Below are positions 19,096 to 26,688 of a DNA stretch of 64,000 bases, in pieces. Numbering within the stretch: position 1 is the stretch's first letter; every line of letters begins with the position of its first letter. The stretch lies in the NCBI RefSeq assembly GCF_008000935.1, contig NZ_CP042831.1, positions 992,001-1,056,000 of the forward strand. The letters run 5' to 3'. Both the position numbers and the translations under genes were made by a program. Origin of the DNA: Flavobacterium alkalisoli (GTDB taxonomy: Bacteria; Bacteroidota; Bacteroidia; Flavobacteriales; Flavobacteriaceae). The notes beneath the pieces are model-generated. The model worked only from the letters and a program-made list of their open reading frames with translations. It was not told the DNA's origin and did not search any database.

Positions 19096-20244
19096 TTATC
19101 GTTTTGCCAAACGGATACCGGTAAATTGCCAGCGTTCGTTTGCGTGAAAAAAGTTTCTGTAAGTAATTCGGCTATGGTCTTTAGAGGTAGCGCAGGATGC
19201 ACCGCGCAAAACCATTTGGTTAACCATAAACTTGCCATTATATTCGCCTATAGCCCCTTCTGGCTTTGCAAAGTGAGGATAAGGGAGGTAAGCGCTGTTT
19301 GTCCATTCCCAACGTTTCCCCCAGTCCAGCTGAATGGCAGCTGCTTCCCACTCAAACTCTGTAGGGAGGCGCATTTTCTTCCATTCGGCATAAGCCCATG
19401 CTTCATAAAAACTTATGTGTGTTACTGTGGCATCGGGATTTACTTTTTGCAGTCCTGCCATCGTAAACATGTGCCACTCTTTATCTATTTTATGCCAGTG
19501 TAACGGAGCCTCAATATGATTTTCATTTACCCAAGCCCAGCCTTCGTCGTGCCAGTAATTAAAGTTTTGGTAGCCTCCGGCATTAATAAATTCCAGATAT
19601 TCTGCATTTGTTACCAGTGCCTGAGATATTTCGAATGGTTCAAGGTATACTTTATGCCTTCCGTGCTCATTGTCAAAACTAAATCCGTCGCCATTAAAAC
19701 CTATTTCATAGATTCCTTCGGGAAAAGAAATATATCCCGATTGACTATTCTCCTGATTCTCCCATTCAAGGTTTTCGTTGTAAACAGGGAACAAAGGGTT
19801 ACATCCCAAAATGTATTTTATATCGGTTAGCAATAACTCCTGGTGCTGTTGTTCATGGTTAAGGCCTAGTTCTACAAGTTCATGAACCTGCGGATCCTTA
19901 AGCTGTAACAGCAATTGCATGTGCATATCAATGTAATTGCGGTAATCGTATACCTCAGAAACGGTAGGACGGGTTATGTGCCCGCGTTCCGCTCTAAAAG
20001 TGCGATTGCCTACCGTATTGTAGTAACTGTTGAATAAAAAGCAGAAATCCTCGTTATAGACTTTATAGTCCGGCAGGTGTTTTTTTAACAGGAATTCCTC
20101 AAAAAACCAACTGCTGTGGGCAAGATGCCATTTGGGCGGACTCACAAAATTTACAGGTTGCGGTACATAATCCTCAGTAGTAAGAACGCTGCAAATATCT
20201 TCTGTTCTTTTTCTTATATGGTTGTATTTGTCAATAATACTCAT
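19096..20244 (-). CDS. egtB: Ergothioneine biosynthesis protein EgtB (sulfoxide synthase type)
   Basis: 382 residues. An N-terminal DinB-like domain supplies the non-haem iron ligands (His in L-A-H-S-S-W-F-F; the pair in N-H-E-Q-Q-H-Q-E), followed by a C-terminal FGE-sulfatase-like domain (E-A-W-A-Y-A-E-W-K-K-M-R-L-P-T-E-F-E-W; R-G-A-S-C-A-T). EgtB joins hercynine to a thiol donor (gamma-glutamylcysteine or cysteine, depending on type) using oxygen. No egtA, egtC or C-S lyase gene is in the window, which hints at direct cysteine use or a lyase elsewhere (inference). It is the first gene of the egtBD pair, read leftwards. Confidence 0.92.
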   Translation of the reverse strand: MSIIDKYNHIRKRTEDICSVLTTEDYVPQPVNFVSPPKWHLAHSSWFFEEFLLKKHLPDYKVYNEDFCFLFNSYYNTVGNRTFRAERGHITRPTVSEVYDYRNYIDMHMQLLLQLKDPQVHELVELGLNHEQQHQELLLTDIKYILGCNPLFPVYNENLEWENQENSQSGYISFPEGIYEIGFNGDGFSFDNEHGRHKVYLEPFEISQALVTNAEYLEFINAGGYQNFNYWHDEGWAWVNENHIEAPLHWHKIDKEWHMFTMAGLQKVNPDATVTHISFYEAWAYAEWKKMRLPTEFEWEAAAIQLDWGKRWEWTNSAYLPYPHFAKPEGAIGEYNGKFMVNQMVLRGASCATSKDHSRITYRNFFHANERWQFTGIRLAKR

Positions 20245-20425
20245 GGTTGTAAATCAGGTGTATAGTACTAATTTACGAAGAATGTTTACAGAGGGTGTTT
20301 TTAAAAATTGTTTTAACCAAATTATAACACACGTTGAAGGCCTTTTTTGCAGTAAAACAAAGGGTTTTGTTTGTATATGTTTGTGTATTAGTTATTTATT
20401 CTAAATTTAAATAGAGGTGAAAATT

Positions 20426-20454
20426 TTGTTTATTAGGAAATTACTTTACATTTG
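20426..20454 (+). promoter_or_regulatory. Near-consensus Bacteroidota promoter of the PcfJ-rtcB operon
   Basis: TTG at 20426-20428 and TACATTTG at 20447-20454 are separated by 18 bases, matching TTG-N17-23-TAnnTTTG. Transcription would start near 20461, about 30 bases before the first leader ORF and roughly 415 bases before the PcfJ-like gene. Of the promoters I checked in the window, this and the gpsA promoter are the best matches. Confidence 0.8.
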
Positions 20455-20491
20455 CAGCTCGAAACGAAAAATAACAGAAAAAACAATAACA

Positions 20492-20584
20492 ATGCGTTTA
20501 ATAAAATCTACATACCATAACGATCTTGCAGGAAATTTCCCTGTAACGGTGCCGGGTTTTATTGCGCACAGTTTTTTTAGATAG
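20492..20584 (+). CDS. Leader peptide 1 (30 residues)
   Basis: An ORF starting MRLIKSTYHNDL and ending HSFFR. It lies 25 bases before a Rho-independent hairpin. Its upstream context (AAAAAACAATAACA then ATG) is nearly identical to that of the TPR gene at 23753, supporting translation. Codons 21-23 (CCG GGT TTT, from 20552) form the arm that can pair with the terminator. No amino acid is strongly enriched, so the control codons are unclear. It could be only a chance ORF within a structured RNA. Confidence 0.5.
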   Translation: MRLIKSTYHNDLAGNFPVTVPGFIAHSFFR

Positions 20585-20609
20585 TCTGACAACAAATCTA
20601 TAATACGCA

Positions 20610-20641
20610 AGCCCGGAACTGAAAAGCTCCGGGCTTTTTTT
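20610..20641 (+). terminator. Attenuator terminator 1
   Basis: Stem AGCCCGGA / TCCGGGCT (8 bp, perfect), extended inside by CT/AG around a GAAA loop and followed by seven T. It lies within the leader upstream of the PcfJ-like gene. The competing pairing is 20552-20559 with 20609-20616. Termination here would release an RNA of about 180 bases. Confidence 0.8.
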
Positions 20642-20646
20642 ATGCA

Positions 20647-20730
20647 ATGAAAAAATTTAACAACAACATACAGATAATCAGTAACCAGTCATGGACAGGG
20701 GCTGTATTTTTTGAACCGGATAATTCCTGA
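20647..20730 (+). CDS. Leader peptide 2 (27 residues)
   Basis: An ORF starting MKKFNNNIQIISNQSW and ending FEPDNS. It begins just after terminator 1 and contains three consecutive AAC codons (5-7) and six Asn in total, the only codon cluster resembling a control region. Codons 23-25 (GAA CCG G, from 20713) can pair perfectly over 7 bases with the 5' arm of terminator 2. A small hairpin, ATTCCT / AGGAAT, overlaps the stop codon. Translation is not proven. Confidence 0.45.
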   Translation: MKKFNNNIQIISNQSWTGAVFFEPDNS

Positions 20731-20759
20731 AAGGAGGAATAGTGCCTTTATACTAGGTA

Positions 20760-20790
20760 AGCCCGGTTCTTAAGTGAATCGGGCTTTTTA
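20760..20790 (+). terminator. Attenuator terminator 2
   Basis: Stem AGCCCG / CGGGCT plus an inner TTC / GAA, followed by TTTTTA. It shares the AAGCCCGG 5' arm with terminator 1, so the two modules may be duplicates. The competing pairing is GAACCGG (20713-20719) with CCGGTTC (20763-20769). Confidence 0.72.
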
Positions 20791-20817
20791 TTTAAGCAAA
20801 AATTTAAAAAACAATAA

Positions 20818-20850
20818 ATGATTAGAATCACAACATCAGGCATCACCTAA
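20818..20850 (+). CDS. Possible ten-codon upstream ORF
   Basis: ATG to TAA encoding MIRITTSGIT, 26 bases before the PcfJ-like start. The preceding AAAAAACAATAA resembles the context of leader ORF 1. A weak hairpin (CTGC / GCAG) separates it from the next start. It may couple translation into the PcfJ-like gene, or may be chance. Confidence 0.25.
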   Translation: MIRITTSGIT

Positions 20851-20876
20851 AAGTGCTGCCGTAAAGCAGTAAAACT

Positions 20877-22289
20877 ATGGAAACACAAGTAACAATGGCT
20901 ATGGCAGCTATGGAAGTAAGGGCGACAGGTTTTGTTGCCATTGTAGAAAGGGCCAGTAAACAGCCGCAGGATCTTATTGGGAAAGGAACGACAATAGAAA
21001 GTGCTATTTGTCACTATTTCTCAACAATGAGTGCCGTTAACCATGTTTGGAGAAGGGAAACCTTTAAAGGTATACTTATTCACATATACAGCGAAGGTTG
21101 TTATACCATGCTAAGAAACCCTGAGTTTATAGGGGTATTGGCAAACATGAGTTTTTTTGGCAATAAGATGGTTAGGAGTGTTGATGCCTGGAAAAAGAAA
21201 GGTTTTACGGCAGAAGACCAGTTGAAGAGTTTTGTAAAACACTGTTTCGCACAGTATGATGTTCCTGAGTTTATGGTAAATGCTTTTGGCGAGGAGAACA
21301 AAGTACATATGTTGTGGTATATCCAAATGGGTAGGGGAGATAGTATTAAGAAGCTAAGCGGTTTTCCTGTAGCCTTCACGTGTAAAATGGCTCACGAATT
21401 CAGGAATACGCCAAGCGATATGTCTGTAAACAAAGCTATAAGGAGGGCGCAGGCTTTAGGTTTTGGGGCTGAAAAACAAAGGGCAGAACTAATTGCGTGG
21501 TCTGCTTTGAGTGACAGTTTTGAAAACGAAGCTTTCAGGACAGAATTGGTTAAGTTTTTTGCTACTGTAAAAGGTGAGATTAGCCTGGATGTGTTTCAAA
21601 CGGTTTTAGAATATGTATTCTACATAAGAGCCCAAAATGCTGCTTTCACTATGAAAGGCAGGACATGGGATGCTTTGTTGAGGCAGGCCGTTGAATGGGA
21701 AAGGGAGATGTTGAAGAGAAAAGCTGCGGAAAGCTATAACCAATGGAAACCGGCAGCAATAACCAACTTTTATATTGAGAAAGAAGATGAGGTGTTTAGT
21801 ATTATACAGTTAACAAACTCTGAAGCAATATATGAGGAAGGTTATGAGATGTCTCACTGTGTGGCCGATTATACAGATGCTTGTGCAGGCGGCGAATCAG
21901 CTATTTTCTCTTTGAGGAAATTTACTCATGAAAATAGTGATTTTGAAAGGCTTGCTACCATTGAAGTTGATGTTGTTGCTAAAGAAATAGTTCAGGCACA
22001 GGCAAGGTATAATGAAATGATTAGTGAAAAAGCCAATGAAGTAATTATTAAATGGGCTAAACAGGAAGGACTTTCTGCTGATTATGATTTTTATGTACCT
22101 GTACATAATGAGCCACAACCTGCAATTCAACTTCCTCAGGCAGCAGGTAATCCGCCAATGCAGAGGCAGAATTATGAACCTTACAGAGATGCAGGTTTTA
22201 AAGAGACAACAAGCGACAGAAACATAGGCTATATAATAATAGCCATTATGAAAATCCTGTGGCTTATTGCAAAATGTAGTCAGGAATAA
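20877..22289 (+). CDS. PcfJ-like domain protein
   Basis: 470 residues, no signal peptide, cytoplasmic. The N-terminal two thirds are helical and not recognisable to me. The C-terminal third (about 290-405) fits the PcfJ-like family: Y-E-E-G-Y-E-M-S-H-C-V-A-D-Y with invariant-looking His-Cys, a C-A-G-G-E-S-A-I-F-S-L-R strand, A-T-I-E-V, and A-Q-A-R-Y-N-E. PcfJ was named from the enterococcal plasmid pCF10; its biochemical role is not established. Here it heads an operon with rtcB (31 bases downstream) and follows tandem attenuators, so a role in RNA damage or repair is plausible (inference). The C-terminal tail ends in a hydrophobic stretch (Y-I-I-I-A-I-M-K-I-L-W-L-I-A) that could be an amphipathic or membrane-touching helix. 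Confidence 0.75.
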   Translation: METQVTMAMAAMEVRATGFVAIVERASKQPQDLIGKGTTIESAICHYFSTMSAVNHVWRRETFKGILIHIYSEGCYTMLRNPEFIGVLANMSFFGNKMVRSVDAWKKKGFTAEDQLKSFVKHCFAQYDVPEFMVNAFGEENKVHMLWYIQMGRGDSIKKLSGFPVAFTCKMAHEFRNTPSDMSVNKAIRRAQALGFGAEKQRAELIAWSALSDSFENEAFRTELVKFFATVKGEISLDVFQTVLEYVFYIRAQNAAFTMKGRTWDALLRQAVEWEREMLKRKAAESYNQWKPAAITNFYIEKEDEVFSIIQLTNSEAIYEEGYEMSHCVADYTDACAGGESAIFSLRKFTHENSDFERLATIEVDVVAKEIVQAQARYNEMISEKANEVIIKWAKQEGLSADYDFYVPVHNEPQPAIQLPQAAGNPPMQRQNYEPYRDAGFKETTSDRNIGYIIIAIMKILWLIAKCSQE

Positions 22290-22320
22290 TATGCCTGACT
22301 TAATTTAAAATGTAAAAATT

Positions 22321-23715
22321 ATGGCAAAATTAAAATTAAGAGGGAAAGACCTCATAGATATAGGATACCCGCAAAACAAATCAATAAGCATTGCAATAGC
22401 AGCCATGCTTAAACATTATAAGCGGGAGCCTAAAGAAAAAGTGCTCAGGATGCTTAAGGAGGTACTCCATGCTCCTGAGCAGTTTAAACAGGACGGGATA
22501 TTCGGAAAAATAGCCGAAGCACTTACCGATGTGAAGAAAACCGAATTCAGGCAACTGAATGCTAACCGCGCACCGTTTACCATTTTTGGTGAAAATGAGA
22601 TAGAAAGCAGTGCAAAAGACCAGTTGTATACTGCTCTTAAATTGCCTGTATCTAAAGCGGGTGCGCTTATGCCCGATGGGCATCATGGTTACGGTTTACC
22701 TATAGGGGGTGTGCTGGCTACCGAAAATGCTGTAATACCTTATGGTGTGGGGGTATAGATATTGGCTGCAGGATGTGCCTTAGTGTGTATGATATTAATC
22801 CTTCGTTTATAGAAGGGCATAAGGATAAGTATGTAAACATACTTGAAAAGCAAACACGCTTTGGTATGAGCGAAGTGCATAGCAGGCCCAATGATCATGA
22901 GATTTTTGAAAGGAGCGAGTTTAAGGATATTCCTTTTGTAAAGAAACTTAAGGATAAGGCCTATAAACAGCTCGGGACTTCGGGGGGTGGTAATCACTTT
23001 GTGGAATTTGGTATCATTGAGGTGACATGATGATGTACTGAAAGTACCTCCCGGGAAATATGTGGGAGTGCTTTCTCATAGCGGATCAAGGGGGCTTGGC
23101 GCCAACATTGCCAAGCAGTATACTTATCTGGCTATGAAGCAAACACCATTACCTAAGGAAGCGAAGCATTTGGCTTGGCTGGACCTTAACACGCACGACG
23201 GACAGGAGTACTGGCTGGCCATGAACCTTGCCGGAGATTATGCCTCGGCTTGCCACCATGATATCCATAAAAGGATAGCAAAGGAACTGGGAGCAAGGCC
23301 ACTGGCTATGGTTGAAAACCACCACAACTTTGCCTGGAAGGAAATTATTGACGGTGAAGAACTGATAGTACACAGAAAAGGAGCAACACCTGCCCAAAAA
23401 GATGTACTGGGTATTATACCGGGTTCTATGACCGCACCGGGTTATATAGTAAAAGGTAAAGGAAACCCGCTGTCGTTAAGTTCGGCATCTCATGGTGCAG
23501 GCAGGGTGCTGTCGCGTTCTGAGGCAAAAAGAACTCTTACGCGAAGCGACCTTAAAAAGGTGCTTAACGATTATGGGGTTACACTTTTAGGTGCGGGAAT
23601 GGATGAAGCCCCTATGGCCTATAAGGATATTACCAAAGTAATGGCTAACCAAACCGAACTTATAGATGTGGTAGGGATGTTTATGCCAAAAATAGTCCGA
23701 ATGGACAAAGGATAA
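22321..23715 (+). pseudogene. rtcB: RNA-splicing ligase RtcB, interrupted by two apparent frameshifts
   Basis: Full-length RtcB would be about 464 residues. RtcB joins 2',3'-cyclic-phosphate or 3'-phosphate RNA ends to 5'-OH ends using GTP and Mn. Visible motifs span three frames: P-D-G-H-H-G-Y-G-L-P-I-G-G (frame 1), D-I-G-C-R-M and G-G-G-N-H-F-V-E-F-G (frame 2), and L-S-H-S-G-S-R-G-L-G, S-H-G-A-G-R (guanylylated His) and M-D-E-A-P-M-A-Y-K-D-I (frame 3). Breaks fall at the G-run 22749-22753 and near 23026-23033. Removing two G and one T gives a continuous product with Y-G-V-G-I-D-I-G-C-R-M; the net change is in frame. All metal and active-site motifs survive, so this is more likely a consensus error than decay. 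It lies between the PcfJ-like and TPR genes, the latter 37 bases on. Confidence 0.88.
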
Positions 23716-23752
23716 AATTAATCGCTGCAAAACAGCAAAAAAGACAATAACA

Positions 23753-24304
23753 ATGGGAATTAGTACCTATGAAGTGATGTATATCCAGGCATTGGATAAT
23801 TACCCTTTTAATGTGGAAGAATGCATAGAAAAACTGCAGTATGTAATTGCAGCCGATGATGAGCACGCGGGAGCGCATTGCCTTATGGGGCTTATTTATG
23901 AAGAGCAGTTAAAAGATTATAAGCAAGCCGAATACTATTACAGGATGGCATTGTACCTTGATAGGGATTATTTTCCGGTATACAGTCATTTAGCGGGGCT
24001 TTTAATAAATTTGGGAAGGCTCGAAGAAGCACTCGCCATTATAGATGCGGGATTATGGGCTCCCGGTATCGATAAAGCCTCTATGTTTTATTATAAAGGT
24101 TTGTTGTATGAAAAGTTTGAGATGTATGCTACAGCAATACAGTATTATACGGATGCTAAAAAGGTATGTCTCAATAATAGTTTTATGGATACTATGGATG
24201 AACACATAAAAAGAGTTAAAACCAAAAAAGGAATGGATAAAAAGTCTGAAAAAAACAAATCGGACAAAAAGCAGGAAAAGAAGAAAAAACAAGAATCTTC
24301 CTGA
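23753..24304 (+). CDS. TPR protein, third gene of the PcfJ-rtcB operon
   Basis: 183 residues. Roughly four tetratricopeptide-like helical pairs (about 15-145), including A-G-A-H-C-L-M-G-L-I-Y-E-E and A-S-M-F-Y-Y-K-G-L-L-Y-E-K, are followed by a very lysine-rich tail (about 150-183) that could bind nucleic acid or ribosomes. There is no signal peptide. It starts 37 bases after rtcB and ends at a bidirectional terminator, so it closes the operon. TPRs act as protein-protein scaffolds; its partner is unknown but RtcB or the PcfJ-like protein is the obvious candidate (inference). Confidence 0.8.
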   Translation: MGISTYEVMYIQALDNYPFNVEECIEKLQYVIAADDEHAGAHCLMGLIYEEQLKDYKQAEYYYRMALYLDRDYFPVYSHLAGLLINLGRLEEALAIIDAGLWAPGIDKASMFYYKGLLYEKFEMYATAIQYYTDAKKVCLNNSFMDTMDEHIKRVKTKKGMDKKSEKNKSDKKQEKKKKQESS

Positions 24305-24308
24305 TAAG

Positions 24309-24336
24309 AAAAAGACGGCTTATAGCCGTCTTTTTT
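24309..24336. terminator. Bidirectional terminator, TPR gene / phosphatase
   Basis: An AAAAAGACGGC / GCCGTCTTTTT stem with a TTATA loop and T-run, located between convergent genes. Confidence 0.87.
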
Positions 24337-24340
24337 AGTA

Positions 24341-25069
24341 TTAATTCCTCCCGTTTTCCTCAGGATAGAGTTTATATACCGGGTCACTCTGCCAATATTC
24401 CTTAGTGTCGGCATCCAGTATGGTAAGCGGACCCTTAAATGCGGCTCCGGTATCAACGTTCCAAACATTGGCCTTGTTTATAGGAGTGGTTTCACCTATA
24501 CGGGTTACCGGTGTATGGCCTATAAAAATTTCTTTATACAGAGTGAAACGTTTTGGATAAAGTGGGTCATTCGGATCCATAGACTTATCTAATGCCAGTG
24601 CGGTTTCCCAAAGCGTCCTTTCCCAATAGAACATTTTACTGAAGTATTCGTGCTTTACGCCATTAAGGTTGGTGAATCCTGCATGCACAAAAAGACGATT
24701 GTCTTCATCAAGATAGTAATCTTCCAGACTTTCCAGAAAAAGTATGTGCAGCTGTTTCTTTTCCTCATTTACCTTAAGGTATGAAGCGGTCGTTACCTGT
24801 CCGCCATGCATAAACCACTGTTCGGTATGTTGCCCTGTAACCAGCCATTTTAAAAGGAGGTCGTCATGATTACCCCTCATAAAAATGCAATGGTATTTTT
24901 GCTTTAGCTGAATAAGAAAATCTATAACTTCAGGAGATTGCCCCCATCCGTCTACATAATCGCCTAAAAAAATAAGACGGTCATTTTCGGTTACCGCCGC
25001 GCGTTCCAGTATTTGTTCCAGTGCCCTGTAAGCACCGTGGATGTCCCCAATTACAAGTGTTCTGCTCAT
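24341..25069 (-). CDS. Metallophosphoesterase (PP1/ApaH-like Ser/Thr phosphatase family)
   Basis: 242 residues. The calcineurin-like metal-binding signature is complete: G-D-I-H-G near residue 8, G-D-Y-V-D-G-W near 36, R-G-N-H-D-D near 65, and a late G-H-T-P-V. Length and motifs resemble bacterial PrpA/ApaH-type phosphatases. It may act on phosphoproteins or dinucleoside polyphosphates; the choice cannot be made from sequence. It is monocistronic and convergent with the rtcB operon, so it is probably unrelated to it in regulation. Confidence 0.88.
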   Translation of the reverse strand: MSRTLVIGDIHGAYRALEQILERAAVTENDRLIFLGDYVDGWGQSPEVIDFLIQLKQKYHCIFMRGNHDDLLLKWLVTGQHTEQWFMHGGQVTTASYLKVNEEKKQLHILFLESLEDYYLDEDNRLFVHAGFTNLNGVKHEYFSKMFYWERTLWETALALDKSMDPNDPLYPKRFTLYKEIFIGHTPVTRIGETTPINKANVWNVDTGAAFKGPLTILDADTKEYWQSDPVYKLYPEENGRN

Positions 25070-25185
25070 TTTACAAGTTTACGAAAAATACAGGATAAGA
25101 AAATTTAAAATGAATATAAAACTGGAGTGACTAATATAAATAAGCAAAAAATGTATTTTAGTGCCTTAAACTAAAAACCACAATA

Positions 25186-26583
25186 ATGAAAACAAAAATC
25201 CTTACCTTATTTCTGGCGATTTCGCTGGGATGTTTTGCACAAACTGATGTTGAAGGCTTTGAAGGCGATTTTCCTCCTCCCGGATGGACTATTAATCAAA
25301 GCAACTCCGGATGGATAAAAACCTGGCAGCAGAGTTTTTATGACTTCTTTCTTTTCCCTCCTTATGAAGGCGATTACGCAGCTTTTATGGATCGTGAAAA
25401 TGTTTACGACCCTGATGGCCCGGCAGTAGATTGGCTTATAACTCCATTAAAAACAGTTTCGGGAGACAGCCCTGTTGTACATTTTTATTCCAGACTTACT
25501 CTTCAGGGAGATCAGGGAAATGTGTATAGACTTATGATAAGTACTGATTCTGATCCTTTTAATATTGATGCGTATGCTACATTAAAGCAATGGTCGGAAT
25601 TTGAAATCAATCCGGTACAAGCTGAGTATAATGAAATATATGTACCTGTGCCTTTAGAATTTGTAGGGCAACAGGTTTATTATGCTTTTGTTATGTCTAC
25701 AGATAATGGAGACAGATGGTTAATAGATAATGTGTCTTTTGAGGAAGATTATTGCGGACTGCCTACTAACCTTAATGCGGTTACTACAACCCCTAACTCT
25801 GCTACTTTAAGTTGGACAGGAGGAAATGAGTCACTTTGGGAAGTTGAGCTTCTGGGTTCAGATGAAGTACCTGCTAATGAAGGGGTGCTGGTAAATCAAA
25901 ATTCGTATACTGTTGACGGATTGGCTGCCGGGAATTATAAGTTTTATGTAAGAGCTGTATGTTCTGAAACAAACATAGGCTTGTGGTCAGGACCGTACAA
26001 TTTTGAATTGTATAATGGTATTGAAGGTGTTGTAAGTTTTGACAGTGATAAAGACAAAGAATGCGACAGCGGACTGGAAGGTGCTGAGGTAATACTGACC
26101 ATAAATGATGGCGAACAGCAATATACTACTTATACAGATAATACGGGGTATTACAGTTTTTATCCGTTATTCTATAATTCAGCAAATGTAAGTATAAGTG
26201 TTATAGCTCCGCAAAATTTTAAAGAGATAGATCCGGTAACAATGTTTGTTGACTTTAATGAACAGCCGGATGTAAATATCGATATGTGTTTTAATAAAGT
26301 AAGGCCTATACCTTGTTTTGTTGATTTAACAAAAAGTATAAATCAGGGTAATGCTGTTCAGCTTTCTTTATATCCTAACCCTGTAACAGACATGCTATAT
26401 TTTAACATCCAAAATAATGAGCAACTAAAAGCTGTTGAAGTGTATGATGTAAACGGTAAACTTTGTTTTAAACAAGATAATTTACAGGGGAGTATAGATG
26501 TACAGTCCCTTAGATCAGGCTTTTATTTTATAAGGCTCACAACCGAAACAATGACGATAAATAAGAGGTTTATCAAGAAATAA
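25186..26583 (+). CDS. T9SS type A cargo protein with choice-of-anchor J and FnIII-like domains
   Basis: 465 residues. The signal peptide is cleaved near G-C-F-A-Q. An N-terminal cleaved-adhesin module (about 20-190) is clearly related to the N-terminus of the giant adhesin at 579 (shared G-D-R-W-L-I-D-N-V-S and V-G-Q-Q-V-Y). Next come an FnIII-like domain (about 195-280), a CnaB/SD-repeat-like domain, and a C-terminal type A sorting domain (L-Y-P-N-P-V-T-D-M-L then G-F-Y-F-I-R-L-T). It is exported by T9SS and probably surface-bound or released. It is the first of two tandem paralogues, each with its own terminator. The ligand is unknown. Confidence 0.87.
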   Translation: MKTKILTLFLAISLGCFAQTDVEGFEGDFPPPGWTINQSNSGWIKTWQQSFYDFFLFPPYEGDYAAFMDRENVYDPDGPAVDWLITPLKTVSGDSPVVHFYSRLTLQGDQGNVYRLMISTDSDPFNIDAYATLKQWSEFEINPVQAEYNEIYVPVPLEFVGQQVYYAFVMSTDNGDRWLIDNVSFEEDYCGLPTNLNAVTTTPNSATLSWTGGNESLWEVELLGSDEVPANEGVLVNQNSYTVDGLAAGNYKFYVRAVCSETNIGLWSGPYNFELYNGIEGVVSFDSDKDKECDSGLEGAEVILTINDGEQQYTTYTDNTGYYSFYPLFYNSANVSISVIAPQNFKEIDPVTMFVDFNEQPDVNIDMCFNKVRPIPCFVDLTKSINQGNAVQLSLYPNPVTDMLYFNIQNNEQLKAVEVYDVNGKLCFKQDNLQGSIDVQSLRSGFYFIRLTTETMTINKRFIKK

Positions 26584-26588
26584 AAAAT

Positions 26589-26616
26589 AAAAGGCAGGTT
26601 TTAACCTGCCTTTTTT
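26589..26616 (+). terminator. Terminator of the first cargo paralogue
   Basis: AAAAGGCAGGTT / AACCTGCCTTTT with a T-run. Nearly the same hairpin recurs after the second paralogue (28838-28865). Confidence 0.85.
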
Positions 26617-26688
26617 AGTATAAGAAAAATAAGATTAGGGACTGGTGAAATTTTGTATTTTAGCAGTAAACCAATTTAATTTTTTGCT

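Larger units (their letters stand above)
20245..20876 (+). promoter_or_regulatory. Long structured leader of the PcfJ-like/rtcB operon (tandem attenuators)
   Basis: This is the only gap over 300 bases. From left: about 180 bases without clear content after egtB; the promoter (20426-20454); leader ORF 1 (20492-20584); terminator-like hairpin 1 (20610-20641); leader ORF 2 (20647-20730); terminator-like hairpin 2 (20760-20790); a ten-codon ORF (20818-20850); and the PcfJ-like start at 20877. In both modules the ORF contains a stretch that can pair with the 5' arm of its own terminator: 20552-20559 with 20609-20616 (8 bp, one G-U), and 20713-20719 with 20763-20769 (7 bp, perfect). A moving ribosome would mask that stretch and allow termination; a stalled or absent one would permit antitermination. 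This is classic attenuation logic, seen in sequence but untested. Confidence 0.65.

Noticed and set aside
18913..19503. 196-codon plus-strand ORF across egtD/egtB
   Set aside because: Antisense to two well-supported ergothioneine genes.
20460..20800. tRNA or tRNA-like genes in the leader
   Set aside because: No cloverleaf, CCA end or TTCGA loop; the hairpins are terminator-like with T-runs.
22749..23033. Programmed ribosomal frameshifting in rtcB
   Set aside because: Two separate events in one gene would be needed, and neither site shows a typical slippery heptamer plus downstream structure; a sequence error fits better.
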